Shown here: positions 46,882-58,394 of the stretch, one piece after another
Position numbering within the stretch: position 1 is the stretch's first letter
Layout of the letters: each line of letters starts with the position of its first letter
From: Liquidambar formosana
Lineage: Eukaryota > Streptophyta > Magnoliopsida > Saxifragales > Altingiaceae
Reading direction: 5' to 3'
Length of the DNA: 64,000 bases
Assembly: GCA_039720395.1 (NCBI GenBank)
Contig: CM077831.1
Coordinates: 30,977,695-31,041,694, forward strand
Notes under the pieces: model-generated
The model's input: only the letters and a program-made list of their open reading frames with translations
Databases searched by the model: none
Told to the model about the DNA's origin: nothing
Program-made: the position numbers and the translations under genes

Positions 46882-47057
46882 CAATGTATAACAGATTGTA
46901 TGAGGGAGCTCGTACAGGCAACACTAGCGATTTCCACCAATTGCTTCAAGAAAACCCATTGATTCTTGCTGATTATGCACTCATCTCTCCGCAAGAAAAT
47001 CCTCTACGGCTCTAAACGTTGCTACCAAGTCTGGCCAACTTGTTTTTGTGAGAGAAG

Positions 47058-48141
47058 TGTAAAGTCCATGTTTTCAATGTTGTCATATTCCGTGCCAAAG
47101 TATGGTTGAGTCTTGGGTTGATTGAAGATATGTGAAGCTTCAAAGATGCGTTAAAGAACAAAGGCTCAAAGCTATGCGGCTCTCACTCATTCTCTAGGAA
47201 GGTAAGTGACCATAGTTGCCCATTTCATAGGTGTTTAATTCATTAAACATCATGTTTAATGTTTTCATCAAAGGAAGAGTGGTTTTTAAGGTTTTGGTGA
47301 CATTCCTAATCGATTGGGGTTGATAACCAATCGATTGGAGAAGTTTTGTTAAAAAAATTTTCGCTACTGTTTTCTAGGATCGATCCTAGGGTCTGGAGGA
47401 TCAATCCTAGGGTGCCCAGAAATGCCATTTTGCCACTGTTTTTTAGGATCGATCCTAGGGTCTTGGAGGATCGATCCTAGCTCGTAAAAATCAGTTTTTA
47501 AAGTATTTAAAACCTTCCTATTTGATCCTAAAACGAATCCTAGTCTTTTGGGGTTTCTTAGTCTCTATATATAGAGGCTATTACATTAGAGAAAGGGAAG
47601 CAAGCCTCTCCCTATTAGGGTTTTCATTGTTCATCTTCTTAAAACCTCTCTAGAGCACTTTAACCTAGGTTTTCATTGATATGCTCTAGAGATTATCCAA
47701 CCACACACTTTTCACATCCTTGAATGTTTGTGAGGCCGTTGCGACGGTGATCGAGCTTGCGAGTTCGTGATTGAAGGCATCACTGTGAAAGAGGTTGGTT
47801 GCGACCAAAGCCGTGACGACGGAGATCGATCGTGTGTGATCGTGGGAGTGAAGACAACTGCATGAGTCCATGTGTGGTCTGTAAGTGTGTCTTGTACTCA
47901 TTTATTTCATAGTGGATTTGCTTCAACTGGACGAGGTCCCGTGGTTTTTCCCATCTAGGGTTTTCCACGTAAAAAAAATCTCTTGTGCAATCTCTTACAT
48001 ACTTTTATACTTGCTATGTGATTGAATTGATTGTGATAATTGGGATTTTGAGTGTTCATAATAAAAATTGGGTAAAATAAATTTAAATACCTATTCAACC
48101 CCCCTTCTAGGTATTGTAGGCTTGGTAAAACCGGAATTTCA
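47058..48141 (+). repeat. 5' LTR of the TR-GAG element
   Basis: 1,084 bp from TGTAAAGTCC to CGGAATTTCA. It carries a TATATATA box (47566-47573) and, upstream of it, a dense cluster of ATCGAT/GATC palindromes (47307-47480). The short minus-strand open frames here repeat in both LTRs and have no recognised similarity. Confidence 0.92.
47566..47573 (+). promoter_or_regulatory. TATA box in the 5' LTR
   Basis: TATATATA within CTCTATATATAGAGG, in the LTR upstream of the gag frame; transcription would start roughly 30 bp downstream. The same box is present in the 3' LTR at 52853-52860. Confidence 0.6.
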
Positions 48142-48143
48142 AT

Positions 48144-48155
48144 TGGTATCAGAGC
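48144..48155 (+). other. Primer-binding site (initiator Met tRNA)
   Basis: TGGTATCAGAGC starts two bases after the 5' LTR and matches the 3' end of plant initiator methionine tRNA, the usual primer of plant copia elements. Confidence 0.9.
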
Positions 48156-48216
48156 GTAGGTTCACTCTTAAGGTTTAACAGCCTGAGTGTTGATCTTTTC
48201 ATTCAATTCTGGTAGT

Positions 48217-50520
48217 ATGGAGCCTGTCAAACTTTCAATACCATATTTTAATGGTAAGGATTATGGGTACTGGAAGGCTCTTATGCGAGCATATCTCAAA
48301 TCAATTGATGAGAGAGTGTGGCTTGCTGTGATTGATGGATATACTCCACCCAAGGTGGTTGTGGAAGGTGTATCTATTGACAAGCCTAAAGTTCAATGGA
48401 CTAAAGAAGATTATGAAGGACTTAAATGGAATTCCAAAGGAATCAATGCTATTTTCAGTGGAATATCCCGAGATGAATTTCGAAGGGTAGCCCATTGTGA
48501 ATATGCAAAAGAGGCTTGGAATATCCTTGAGAAAACTCATGAAGGTACCATATCTGTTAAAAACACTAAAATTCAAATGCTTACTGCCTTGTATGAACAA
48601 GAGACTATGAAAGAAGATGAAGTGTTTGATGAGTTTAATGCAAGATTGAGTGATATTGTCAATTCTAGGTTTTCCTTAGGTGATGTTATGTCTGATGCTA
48701 CAATCAATAGGAAAATTCTTAGATCTTTGCCTATTAGGTTCCTTCCTAAGATCACTTCCATTGAAGATAATAGAGATTTAGATACCATGAAAAAGGAAGA
48801 CTTGGTTGGTGAAATTCAGAATTATGAGATGAAGTTTTGCAAACCTAAGAAAGAAACTAAGAACATTGGAATTGCCTTGAGTACTGTGAATGAGAAGTCT
48901 AGCAGACATGTTTCTAGGACTGGCTCTGATTTTGATATTTCTGAGGAGGAAATTGCCTACTTTGTTAAAAAATTTAAGAAATTCTTCAGAAATCCTAGAG
49001 GTAGTGTTTCCAATTCTAGAAATAGTAATGGTGCTAGCTCTAGTAGGAACAATGGATCTAACTCTAGCAAAGGTAATGGTTCTAGTTCCAATAAGGATAG
49101 AAGGGAGAGAAATAGGTCTAGATCTCAGTCTAGAACTCAGGGGGAGAGACCAAATGATATGAATGATGAGAGAGATAAAATTCAATGTTATGAATGTCAT
49201 GGTTTCGGTCATATTGCTCCTGAATGTGCTAATACTAAAAAGAAACAAAGTAGTGGTCAGAATAATGAAAAGGGATATAATGCTACTTTGAGTGACAGTG
49301 AGACTGAGTCGGATTCTGAGGATTCCTCTCAAGGAGAAGAGGATAACTCCAATTTCATGGCCTTTACTTCTATTCATCAGCTTAATGATAAAATCTTATC
49401 AAGTGTTATTGATTCTGAGAGTCAGGGGGAGTCTGAAAAAGATGAGATTAATTCTGAAAATTCTGAAAATATGATTGAATCTGATGAAGAAGAAGAAGAC
49501 CTTCAATTAGCTTATGACAAGTTGTTTGAAGAGTGTCTAAAAACCAAAAAGTCTAATAAATCTCTATACATTAAGGTTAAAACTTTTGAAAAAGAGATAG
49601 AGACTTTAAAGATGGAATTGTCTGATTCTAAGGGTCATGAGAGTCAGTTGAGCACTCAGAAAGCACTTCTTGCTGATGAGGTGGTTCGACTTGAAAAGGA
49701 GAAGTTTGAATTGTCTAAGTCTAAGAAATGTCTTGAGCTGAGAGTAGTAAATATTGAGAAAGACTTGAAGACTAAGATAAGAGATCTTGAGAAAATGTCA
49801 AAAGGTAAAGAAACCTTAGATAAGTTGTTAGGTGTAGGACAGAGTCCTAGTGATAGGCGTGGTTTAGGCTTTGTTAGTGATAAGGTTACTCCTAATTCAT
49901 CTAAAACCATGTTTGTCAAGGCTCAAGGGTCTCAAGTTATTCAGTCTGTCATTCCTCCACCTATTGTGCCTTCAAAGCGAGTCCCTACTTGTGTCCATTG
50001 TGGCTTGAAAGGACATATTAGACCTAGATGCCCAGTCCTTAGGAAGAATCAAGAGTTACCTAGGAAGAATCCACCTAGGAAGGTAGATAGTGACTTCCAT
50101 AGGCAAGTGAAGAGGTCTAATGGATATGATATTCCTTATGTTTGGAATAGATCCTCTTCTAGGAGTACTCTTGTGTGTCATCATTGTGGTAAGATGGGTC
50201 ACATTCGTCCTAACTGTTTTCATCTTAGGAATGGTTTTTCTAAGACATCTAGAAATCCTATCTTGAGTTGGGACAATGTAGGTGATTGTCTTAGGAAGCT
50301 TTGTCAAGAGGTTATTGATTTGAGACAAATTGCCCATAGAGGATCAGGCACTTCTTCCCATGATTCTATGAGTAATTCTATACAAGCTGTGAGTTTTCCT
50401 AGAGAGAGATTCATTGCTAGGAAAGAATGGGTGAAGAAAAAGGATTCTGAATGTCATACCCCACTTGTTAGTGTTGTACAAAAGGATAAGGGTAAAGGCA
50501 TTGTGCTAGATTCTAGTTGA
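48217..50520 (+). CDS. Gag polyprotein of the TR-GAG element (767 aa)
   Basis: Structural capsid protein of a copia-type element; it packages element RNA into virus-like particles in the cytoplasm. It starts at MEPVKLSIPYFNGKDYGYWK, the typical UBN2/gag start. Residues about 1-230 form the gag core, followed by an Asn/Ser/Arg-rich linker and a first CCHC zinc knuckle at about residue 324 (CYECHGFGHIAPEC). An acidic stretch and a charged coiled-coil-like region (about 440-550) come next, with a LDKLLGVGQSPSDRRGLGF box, then two more knuckles at about 592 (CVHCGLKGHIRPRC) and 654 (CHHCGKMGHIRPNC). The frame is open but ends without continuing into pol. In-frame sequence upstream of this ATG lacks another ATG. 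Confidence 0.9.
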   Translation: MEPVKLSIPYFNGKDYGYWKALMRAYLKSIDERVWLAVIDGYTPPKVVVEGVSIDKPKVQWTKEDYEGLKWNSKGINAIFSGISRDEFRRVAHCEYAKEAWNILEKTHEGTISVKNTKIQMLTALYEQETMKEDEVFDEFNARLSDIVNSRFSLGDVMSDATINRKILRSLPIRFLPKITSIEDNRDLDTMKKEDLVGEIQNYEMKFCKPKKETKNIGIALSTVNEKSSRHVSRTGSDFDISEEEIAYFVKKFKKFFRNPRGSVSNSRNSNGASSSRNNGSNSSKGNGSSSNKDRRERNRSRSQSRTQGERPNDMNDERDKIQCYECHGFGHIAPECANTKKKQSSGQNNEKGYNATLSDSETESDSEDSSQGEEDNSNFMAFTSIHQLNDKILSSVIDSESQGESEKDEINSENSENMIESDEEEEDLQLAYDKLFEECLKTKKSNKSLYIKVKTFEKEIETLKMELSDSKGHESQLSTQKALLADEVVRLEKEKFELSKSKKCLELRVVNIEKDLKTKIRDLEKMSKGKETLDKLLGVGQSPSDRRGLGFVSDKVTPNSSKTMFVKAQGSQVIQSVIPPPIVPSKRVPTCVHCGLKGHIRPRCPVLRKNQELPRKNPPRKVDSDFHRQVKRSNGYDIPYVWNRSSSRSTLVCHHCGKMGHIRPNCFHLRNGFSKTSRNPILSWDNVGDCLRKLCQEVIDLRQIAHRGSGTSSHDSMSNSIQAVSFPRERFIARKEWVKKKDSECHTPLVSVVQKDKGKGIVLDSS

Positions 50521-52344
50521 GTTGGCTTTTAGTCCGCAATGACATTAAACTACCTATGGTCCGCAAAGACCTTAAACTATCCATAGTGCTCTAGGTGTGA
50601 TCTTTTCTCTATGTCATTCATGTTGTTCCTAGAGTAATGGAGTATTTAGGATTTATTGCTTTTGTGTGTATTTTTTGTTTTTTCTTTGGAGTTTATTTGT
50701 TTTTATTGGTATAAAAAAAAAATGAAAAATTCAGAAAAACCAAAAAGATTTTCTTGTGTGCTTTGCTATTTTTGGCTAATTGTGTGTTTTTCTTATATAT
50801 GATTTGCACTAAGATGTTGAGACTATATCCTTTGTGATTGTCATATTGAGTTGAAATTTATAAATTGATAAATTTGATATTGAGTCTCACTCTCTTAAGT
50901 ATACTTAGTGGAGTAGTTCTGAATTTTCATGCTATACACTTTACACTGCACCACTGACATATGACTTTGGGGTTTTAGGCTAATTCTATGAATTGTTAAA
51001 TCTATTTCTAAAAATTTCTTGGGATGCTAGAATTTGAATGACCTATATGTTATGCACATCCCTATGTCTCATGAAAAGGGCTACCTTCGCGTTGTCCGAA
51101 GCTAACTTGAGGTAATTCATGGAGAGGGCTGGTTGCGTGAAAGTGTGAAAGCCATCATGTTGATAATAAAAAATATTGATGGTGAGCTTCAATAAAAAAA
51201 AAAAAATGAATGTATGTTTTAAAAAAAAAAAAAAAATTGAAAAATATGGGAAAGGTACGAAAACTTGATACCTACAACATAATTCCCAAAGCTCATAGCA
51301 AAAGAAAAAGAAAACATTACACAGGGTGAAAAGCAATCTTTTCGATTCTAACATGGTTTGAATTCCTTTTCTTTATTTCTTTGAAATTGTTAGACTTTGG
51401 TTAGCATGAGTAGTTTTGCCAACCGACCCCATTGGCGTTGTCAATGCGTTAGACACTTAGCATGTGAAATTTCTTGAATAACTTTTCTAATCGTGCATAA
51501 GTGTGTTGGACTTTATTGAAAATTTGCAATTATGTCTTTGATGACTCATGTGCTTCTATATTGTGGAATGGTGTCTCAATTTTAGTTCTTTTCTATATTT
51601 GTGGAACACCCTAAAATATCCTCGTATTGTCAAGTGCACATGTTTTGTTTATTTTTTTATTTATTTTTGTGCCTTATTTGAGGGGGAGTTAAGAGTGCTT
51701 GTCAGAGTAGATATGAATTGTTATTCCTTGTGTCCTCATCTTGAGTACATTTTTTTTATATATCTTTTTATCTCTTGATGTGAGGATGGTGATGCTGGTG
51801 GTATTGAGATTGGATCCTAGTTTAGGACTCTTGGTGTTTCTTTGATGTTTTCATCTCTCTGATATGCTGTTCTTAAAGCTTGGTTTATGAAATCTCTTGG
51901 TTCTTCTTGCTATTCTTTGATTTCCCTATGATATGGTTTCATTCTTTTATATGTGTACTTTCCTTTGTCAATTCATGACAAAAAGGGGGAGAAGTTTTGA
52001 GTTTGAGTTTGTATTTGTATGCTCGGGGGAGAATATTTGTATGCTTGGCGGAGAACATCTTTGAGTTTGTATGCTTGGAGGAGAATAGAATTTCGTTGAG
52101 TTTTTAATCTATTTCTGTGATATTATGCTTGGGTATTGTTTGTTCTTGTTTGCAGATCACAGGTTGATAGGTTGAGTGTGAGAGTTAGTATTGTTTTTGG
52201 TTCTTTACATGTAATATCTCTTCATTGAGTTGTAATTCTCATAATGAGTTTAGGACTTGTTCAGTTTTGTGGTTTGGAAATAGGTCTTATATCTCATGTC
52301 GAGATTTAGGTTGGTTTTGTCACGGAATTGCCAAAGGGGGAGAT
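50521..52344 (+). other. Non-coding 3' region and polypurine tract of the TR-GAG element
   Basis: No pol-derived frame is recognisable on either strand. Purine tracts resembling the true polypurine tract occur at about 51680-51690 (GAGGGGGAGTT) and 51980-51993 (AAAAAGGGGGAGAA). The functional one, CCAAAGGGGGAGAT, abuts the 3' LTR at 52331-52344. Confidence 0.7.
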
Positions 52345-53428
52345 TGTAAAGTCCATGTTTTCAATGTTGTCATATTCCGTGCCAAAGTATGGTTGAGTCT
52401 TGGGTTGATTGAAGATATGTGAAGCTTCAAAGATGCGTTAAAGAACAAAGGCTCAAAGCTATGCGGCTCTCACTCATTCTCTAGGAAGGTAAGTGACCAT
52501 AGTTGCCCATTTCATAGGTGTTTAATTCATTAAACATCATGTTTAATGTTTTCATCAAAGGAAGAGTGGTTTTTAAGGTTTTGGTGACATTCCTAATCGA
52601 TTGGGGTTGATAACCAATCGATTGGAGAAGTTTTGTTAAAAAAATTTTCGCTACTGTTTTCTAGGATCGATCCTAGGGTCTGGAGGATCAATCCTAGGGT
52701 GCCCAGAAATGCCATTTTGCCACTGTTTTTTAGGATCGATCCTAGGGTCTTGGAGGATCGATCCTAGCTCGTAAAAATCAGTTTTTAAAGTATTTAAAAC
52801 CTTCCTATTTGATCCTAAAACGAATCCTAGTCTTTTGGGGTTTCTTAGTCTCTATATATAGAGGCTATTACATTAGAGAAAGGGAAGCAAGCCTCTCCCT
52901 ATTAGGGTTTTCATTGTTCATCTTCTTAAAACCTCTCTAGAGCACTTTAACCTAGGTTTTCATTGATATGCTCTAGAGATTATCCAACCACACACTTTTC
53001 ACATCCTTGAATGTTTGTGAGGCCGTTGCGACGGTGATCGAGCTTGCGAGTTCGTGATTGAAGGCATCACTGTGAAAGAGGTTGGTTGCGACCAAAGCCG
53101 TGACGACGGAGATCGATCGTGTGTGATCGTGGGAGTGAAGACAACTGCATGAGTCCATGTGTGGTCTGTAAGTGTGTCTTGTACTCATTTATTTCATAGT
53201 GGATTTGCTTCAACTGGACGAGGTCCCGTGGTTTTTCCCATCTAGGGTTTTCCACGTAAAAAAAATCTCTTGTGCAATCTCTTACATACTTTTATACTTG
53301 CTATGTGATTGAATTGATTGTGATAATTGGGATTTTGAGTGTTCATAATAAAAATTGGGTAAAATAAATTTAAATACCTATTCAACCCCCCTTCTAGGTA
53401 TTGTAGGCTTGGTAAAACCGGAATTTCA
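52345..53428 (+). repeat. 3' LTR of the TR-GAG element
   Basis: 1,084 bp, the same length as the 5' LTR, with no difference found on reading. It ends CGGAATTTCA and is followed by the AGAAG target duplication. Confidence 0.92.
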
Positions 53429-56400
53429 AGAAGTACTGAGATAGAAGCCTGAATTAGCCAAAGAACTAAATAAAGATGGGTTTAGGCCGATGGATATAGC
53501 TTTAGCATTTGGGTATGTAGAGATAGTTAGAGAGCACCTAACCATTGGCGATGAAGTTGGTCGTCTCAAAGGTAGAGATGGAAGAACAGCTCTTCATTAT
53601 GCTGCTATTAATGGCAGGATTGAGGTTATAGATGAATTGATCTCTACATGTGGAGAGTCCGTTAAGGATGTGACTGGTGTGGGTGAAACTGCACTTCATC
53701 TGGCTGTAAGATACTCCAAATTTGAATCCTTTAGAACGTTGGTGCAATGGCTAGAACGGCTTGGCTTGGAAGAAATGGTGAATTGGGTTTGACAGGGATG
53801 GGAACTCTGTTTTGCACCTTGCAGTATTTAGAAAACAACTCCAGGCAAGTTCAGATCTACCTTATCTTGCTTTTCCCTAAAATTTCCTTTTGTCTCTCTG
53901 TTTTTTCATTTGTAATTTATCCCCCAGGACAAAGTTAATTCTCTAATTATTTATCAACATTCTATACTTATTTACCAACATCCTTTATTTTTTTCCCCTA
54001 TATTTTATTTTATTTTAAAATTTTAAAATTAATTGCTCATTTCACCCTCAGTTACAAAATAGTTTTATTTTTCCAAATTGTTTACCAATGTTTTCCTGAT
54101 TCACTCTCAAATTCGGAATTATATCAAAGTTCTCTCTTTCTATTCTTTATTTTTCTTGCATTGCTCTAGCCTCTGTTCACCGTGTAGCTAGGTGAAACTT
54201 CCTCGACTCTAAAATCAAGTCAAGGCCCACATTTTGTGTCTATTCGGCTTCCCAATCAGGCTGTCCATCATTTCCCGGCCTTTTCCCAGGGATTGGTTTT
54301 TTTCTTTCCAAGTTAACAACACACATAGTATTCTATATTTCTATCACATAAACAAACACAAAAGGCTTAATTGAAGCACCAACTTGAATAGGGTGTTCAA
54401 TCCTAAATATTATATATAATGAAACCAAAAACTTGTGAGAGAGGGAAAAAAAATTGACATAAAAAATATCATGGCAATTGCCATGAGCTTTATAGTTAAG
54501 AGAAAGGAAATATGTCGGTCTCACACAAAAAAAGACTTGTATGTAACTATGACACGGCTGATATTGTATCATAAGCCAATAGGGAATAGAGTAAAGTAGG
54601 ATTGTCAGAGTACTTTTTGATCCTACAATACCACTTTACTTCACTCCCATTAACCTGTGACACCACGTGGCCGTGTCACAGTTACATGAAAGACTCACTC
54701 ATCTCACACATGCACTTTAAGAGAGCTATTAGCTAAAACCTACCTGGCTTTCGAAATCTTAGGTTCACATTGCATTTGGGAGTTGAGTGCTCTCATTGAC
54801 CCAAACTCACTACCACATAAATTTGCATAAACAACAAATTCAAAACAACTTTACATTAAAACACTTGATTTACTTAATGTGACCCAACAATGTTCAACAA
54901 AAGCTATAATTTACTAATGGTCCTAGGGCCCATGGTAATATAAGACATATACACCATGCTTTTTCAGCATCAGATGATAAGTCATTATCTTGTTGCTGTT
55001 GACATGGCCCTAGAGTCATTTTTTGATCCCCATGGACAGGAGCACTCATGTTACTTAACTTATCTTGAGCACATATGATCAGGATAATATAACCCCACAA
55101 AATGTCATTTGTATATCAACAAGTGGCAGATATATAGACAAAATATGGATATGTCATGCATTGCGATCCACTCAATCCAAATACACAGACATCTCTTGAA
55201 AACTCACCCTCATTTCTCCTTATCCATAAGTCTTTATTTTTTTCAATGATAAGATTGTCACTAAATTGGAAAAACAAGGTTTGGACTATTAAGAATCATA
55301 AGGTTGTGAATTTGTGATGGTGAATGTGAATAATGAATAGGGGGCCGTCTTTGTTCTCTATTGGTCCTGAAGAAAAATTCTCCCATAAAATGACAACACT
55401 GATTTTTTTTGGGGGGGGGGGGGGGGGGGGAGTGTTTTAATTTGTTTATACCATACTCTCCTAGACACCTGGAAGCAAATTATTTGGGTAATTTCATATT
55501 TTTAAAACCCCCACACGTTTCTGTCTCACGTGACGAAACGTGTTGTGCTACAAAATCCAACCCAATCACAACATATAAATTTAAACAAAATATTTGGGAC
55601 GTCCAAAAAAGAAAAAGGAAATAACAAACAACAAAAGGATTATTTATTTATTTATTATTACTCCGTATTATTGATATTATTTGATTAGATGACCTGATTA
55701 GTCTTTTGGAACACGAGTAAACTATTGACCATTCTATTCTACTAAATATTAACCATTTGCTAACTATCATCGTGTATTAAAGTGCAGTATATCATATATG
55801 TATGACTCTGATATGATTGTGGCCATGAATTTGAATACAATTGGACCTTACTCGTCAAACATCACTTCAACATTTCTTTCATTTTTATCTTTTCTTCAAC
55901 AAGAGGCCATGGGTGGGAACATGGGTTGTCAGCAAATCTATGTAATTTGTCTCCCTAATATTTAAAAGAAATTAACCTAAAATGTATATCATATATCAAT
56001 GGTTCCTGCATGAAACTTATCTTAAGAAACAAAAGGTTTTGGATTTGACTTTTCATGCACTCTCTCAAGACCGATGATCAATCAGATTTATCTTCAATGT
56101 TAATTATATTAAAAATAAATGAACAATAAACTTACCTATATTTCAAAGATTAGTCACATTGAAAACTTGAATATCCCTATTTACCAAGAAAAAAAATAGT
56201 TAGACATTTTTTTCAAACACTAAAATTTTAGGTTACTAGACCCAAGCCAAGTGAGGGAGATGTGTAGGAAGTAATATGATCGGTGCATTGTACAGAGAAT
56301 GTCTCTTCGAGGGACTATTTTATTCGTTGATGGTTGGGCTGTCCAGGTCAAAATTCTACCGTGGTCTACCTCCATTAAGTTGGAAGTTTGAAGGCCACAA

Positions 56401-57228
56401 AGCAGACTTAATTATTGACCAATATGGATTTGCTACATTTGCTGTCACATGCAGCAGCTATGGCATATGAGAAGCATGTGCTTATGCTGAGTCTGAATAA
56501 CTATTCATTGTGATACTGTAATGGTGAGAACGGGACAAAACTAACATGTACCAGATTATCAAATTTTCACATGGATATAATAATTAATGATATCCCATTA
56601 TTTTTTTTGAGATTAAATTAAATTTTATTTTTAACCCAAAGGCTATAAAAAATGGTAAAAAGAAATTAAGTTGTGCTATGTCACCGGATGAATTCACCTG
56701 CTGACATAGTATCAACTTTTTTTCAGTAAAGAAAATAAAAATTTATCTTTTATTAATGATAATTTTGTCAATAACACATTAGTCAAAAAAAAAAAAAAAA
56801 CCAAGCGGACGAAATCAATAATTTTAACAATTTTATTAAAATGGCACGAATATCATGTGAACCCAAAGGAGTAATAAAGTCAGGCACAAGTTGTGGGACA
56901 ATTTTCTGTTATGATGGAAAAATACTAATGGTTTTAATCCTTGTAAATGTGTGGCAACTTCCACACCAAATGCATTCTTAACTTTAGTAGCTATCAAACT
57001 GAGCTAAAGTTGATGGGCGTATTAAATCCCTTTTTTTTTTATATGCGACCGGCTAGAAAATGACTTTTGTCTAAATGTAAAAAATTTACTCTTTTGATGT
57101 AATATTTGTGATCATTATCTCAAAACAGGGAGTATTTTTTTTTAATTAACTGATGTGGTTTCGAATTAAGCAAAGAGTTGGGTAAATTGGGTTTTGTTTG
57201 ACAGTAAAATTTCCATCTTATATATGTA

Positions 57229-58305
57229 CTAGTTTATAATCCGTGTGTTACATGGGTGAGGTTTGTAAAAATAAATATTGCAAAAAATATAAATTATATA
57301 TATATATAATACACACCCGTAATGGTAGCTCAGATAATAAAGAACCGCGACTCAGGAGTCATAGATATTAAGTTCAAGTTTTTGCTCCCTCACTATCGAA
57401 TACACGAACTTGCAGATAGTTTGTGCATTATAGGGATTAGTTTAGGCCTAATGTAATGGTTTGAGATACCCATCGTTTGACAAAAATGTATTTGCACAAT
57501 TTTTTAAGTATTTTTATAGTTTTTTAAGCAATTTGATATGCTAATACATATTCTGATGTATCGCGTTTTCCTTTTTAATCATCATTACTTTTATTTGTTT
57601 CTCTTTCTAATTATAACTATTTATAATTTTATACGTTCAATTTTTGGAAGAGGAGATGAATAAACGTAAAGAAAACGAAAAAATATGATATAGTTTACTA
57701 AGTACGTTTAGGTTGAACATTGTATAGTGTAAGTTTTCCAATTCTCCCACATAAAAACAAAGAAAAATGTAGTGTATACCAAGCGTTAACCTACCTATAC
57801 CGCGTGAAAAAGAGTAGTGAAAACCAAAAAAAAGAAAAGTTAGAGAATTTACCTTTTGGTGATCACTTCTCAATTTAATACCAAACATAAAACATTAGTA
57901 GTCCTTTTGAAGCATATATACAATCAATTTGTAGCACATTGGTAGAGATGATTCTTTCTTTGGTATTAAGTTGGAGATTAATCACTAAAAAGTAATTTCT
58001 CCAAAAGTCACAAAAAGTAACTTTCTTTTTGGAAAAATTACTTTTTAGTGATTCTTTCCCAACTTAATACGAAAAAAAGAAAACTAATAGTCATTTTGCT
58101 GTTAGTATACAATTAATTTGTAGCAAGTTGATAGATCTTATCCTTTGTTTGGTATTAGATTGGAAAGTGGTTACTAAAAAGGTAAGTTTTACCTTTTTCT
58201 CTAACTGTTCACAGATTCAGCATATGATTTGAAAAAAAAAAAAAATCATAAATTGACATGTGGCATCAACAGGAGCCATTCGTCCGTGTTATATATATAT
58301 ATAGA
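57229..58305 (-). mobile_element. Single small Helitron in unit C
   Basis: Plus-strand CTAG at 57229-57232 is followed by a worn hairpin (ATCCGTGTGTTACATGGGT); the other end is TATAGA|TTTGC at 58305. The 3' flank matches that of Helitron copy 1 in A and B, and the 5' flank matches that of copy 2, so it corresponds to the two tandem Helitrons collapsed into one or to the ancestral single state. 1,077 bp, non-coding. Confidence 0.75.
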
Positions 58306-58394
58306 TTTGCTTTCACTCCCCTGTGACATCATCCCTGTGACATCATCTCTTGTCAAAGTGGACGTCATTCTTTTTTTGGTACAATTGGTGGACA

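Larger units (their letters stand above)
47058..53428 (+). mobile_element. 6,371-bp gag-only LTR retroelement (TR-GAG type)
   Basis: Two 1,084-bp LTRs flank a primer-binding site, one gag frame, a 1.8-kb non-coding stretch and a polypurine tract. The 5-bp target duplication AGAAG (47053-47057, 53429-53433) shows an intact insertion in the ankyrin exon. No protease, integrase, reverse transcriptase or RNase H is present. The LTRs look identical along their length on reading, so the insertion is very recent. It would need polymerase functions from an autonomous copia relative. Confidence 0.92.
46884..53844 (+). pseudogene. Ankyrin first exon, unit B, split by a TR-GAG element
   Basis: Coding pieces 46884-47057 and 53434-53844 are joined across the retroelement. 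They carry the same 8-bp insertion (CTCTACGGCTCTAAACG), the same CAG-to-TAG change (GAGATAGAAG) and the same one-base shift as unit A, so inactivation preceded the duplication. The piece translated from 53490 is identical to that of unit A. It ends at CTCCAG|GCAAGT. No PGG exon follows. Confidence 0.85.
23486..54288 (+). repeat. Tandem unit B of the PGG/ankyrin block
   Basis: Same order as unit A but expanded by a 4,490-bp MULE, an 8,884-bp Helitron, a 174-bp MITE and a 6.4-kb TR-GAG retroelement. Removing these leaves about 10.9 kb, the same as unit A without its own insertions. Single-base differences in the head (to about 27,500) group B with C; differences and shared insertions in the tail (from about 32,270) group B with A. 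Confidence 0.85.

Noticed and set aside
47686..47968. Short minus-strand frames repeated in both LTRs (also 52973-53255)
   Set aside because: They repeat because the LTRs are duplicates; no recognised similarity and no start context.
48778..49377. 199-residue minus-strand frame opposite gag
   Set aside because: Antisense shadow of the Gag serine/asparagine-rich linker.
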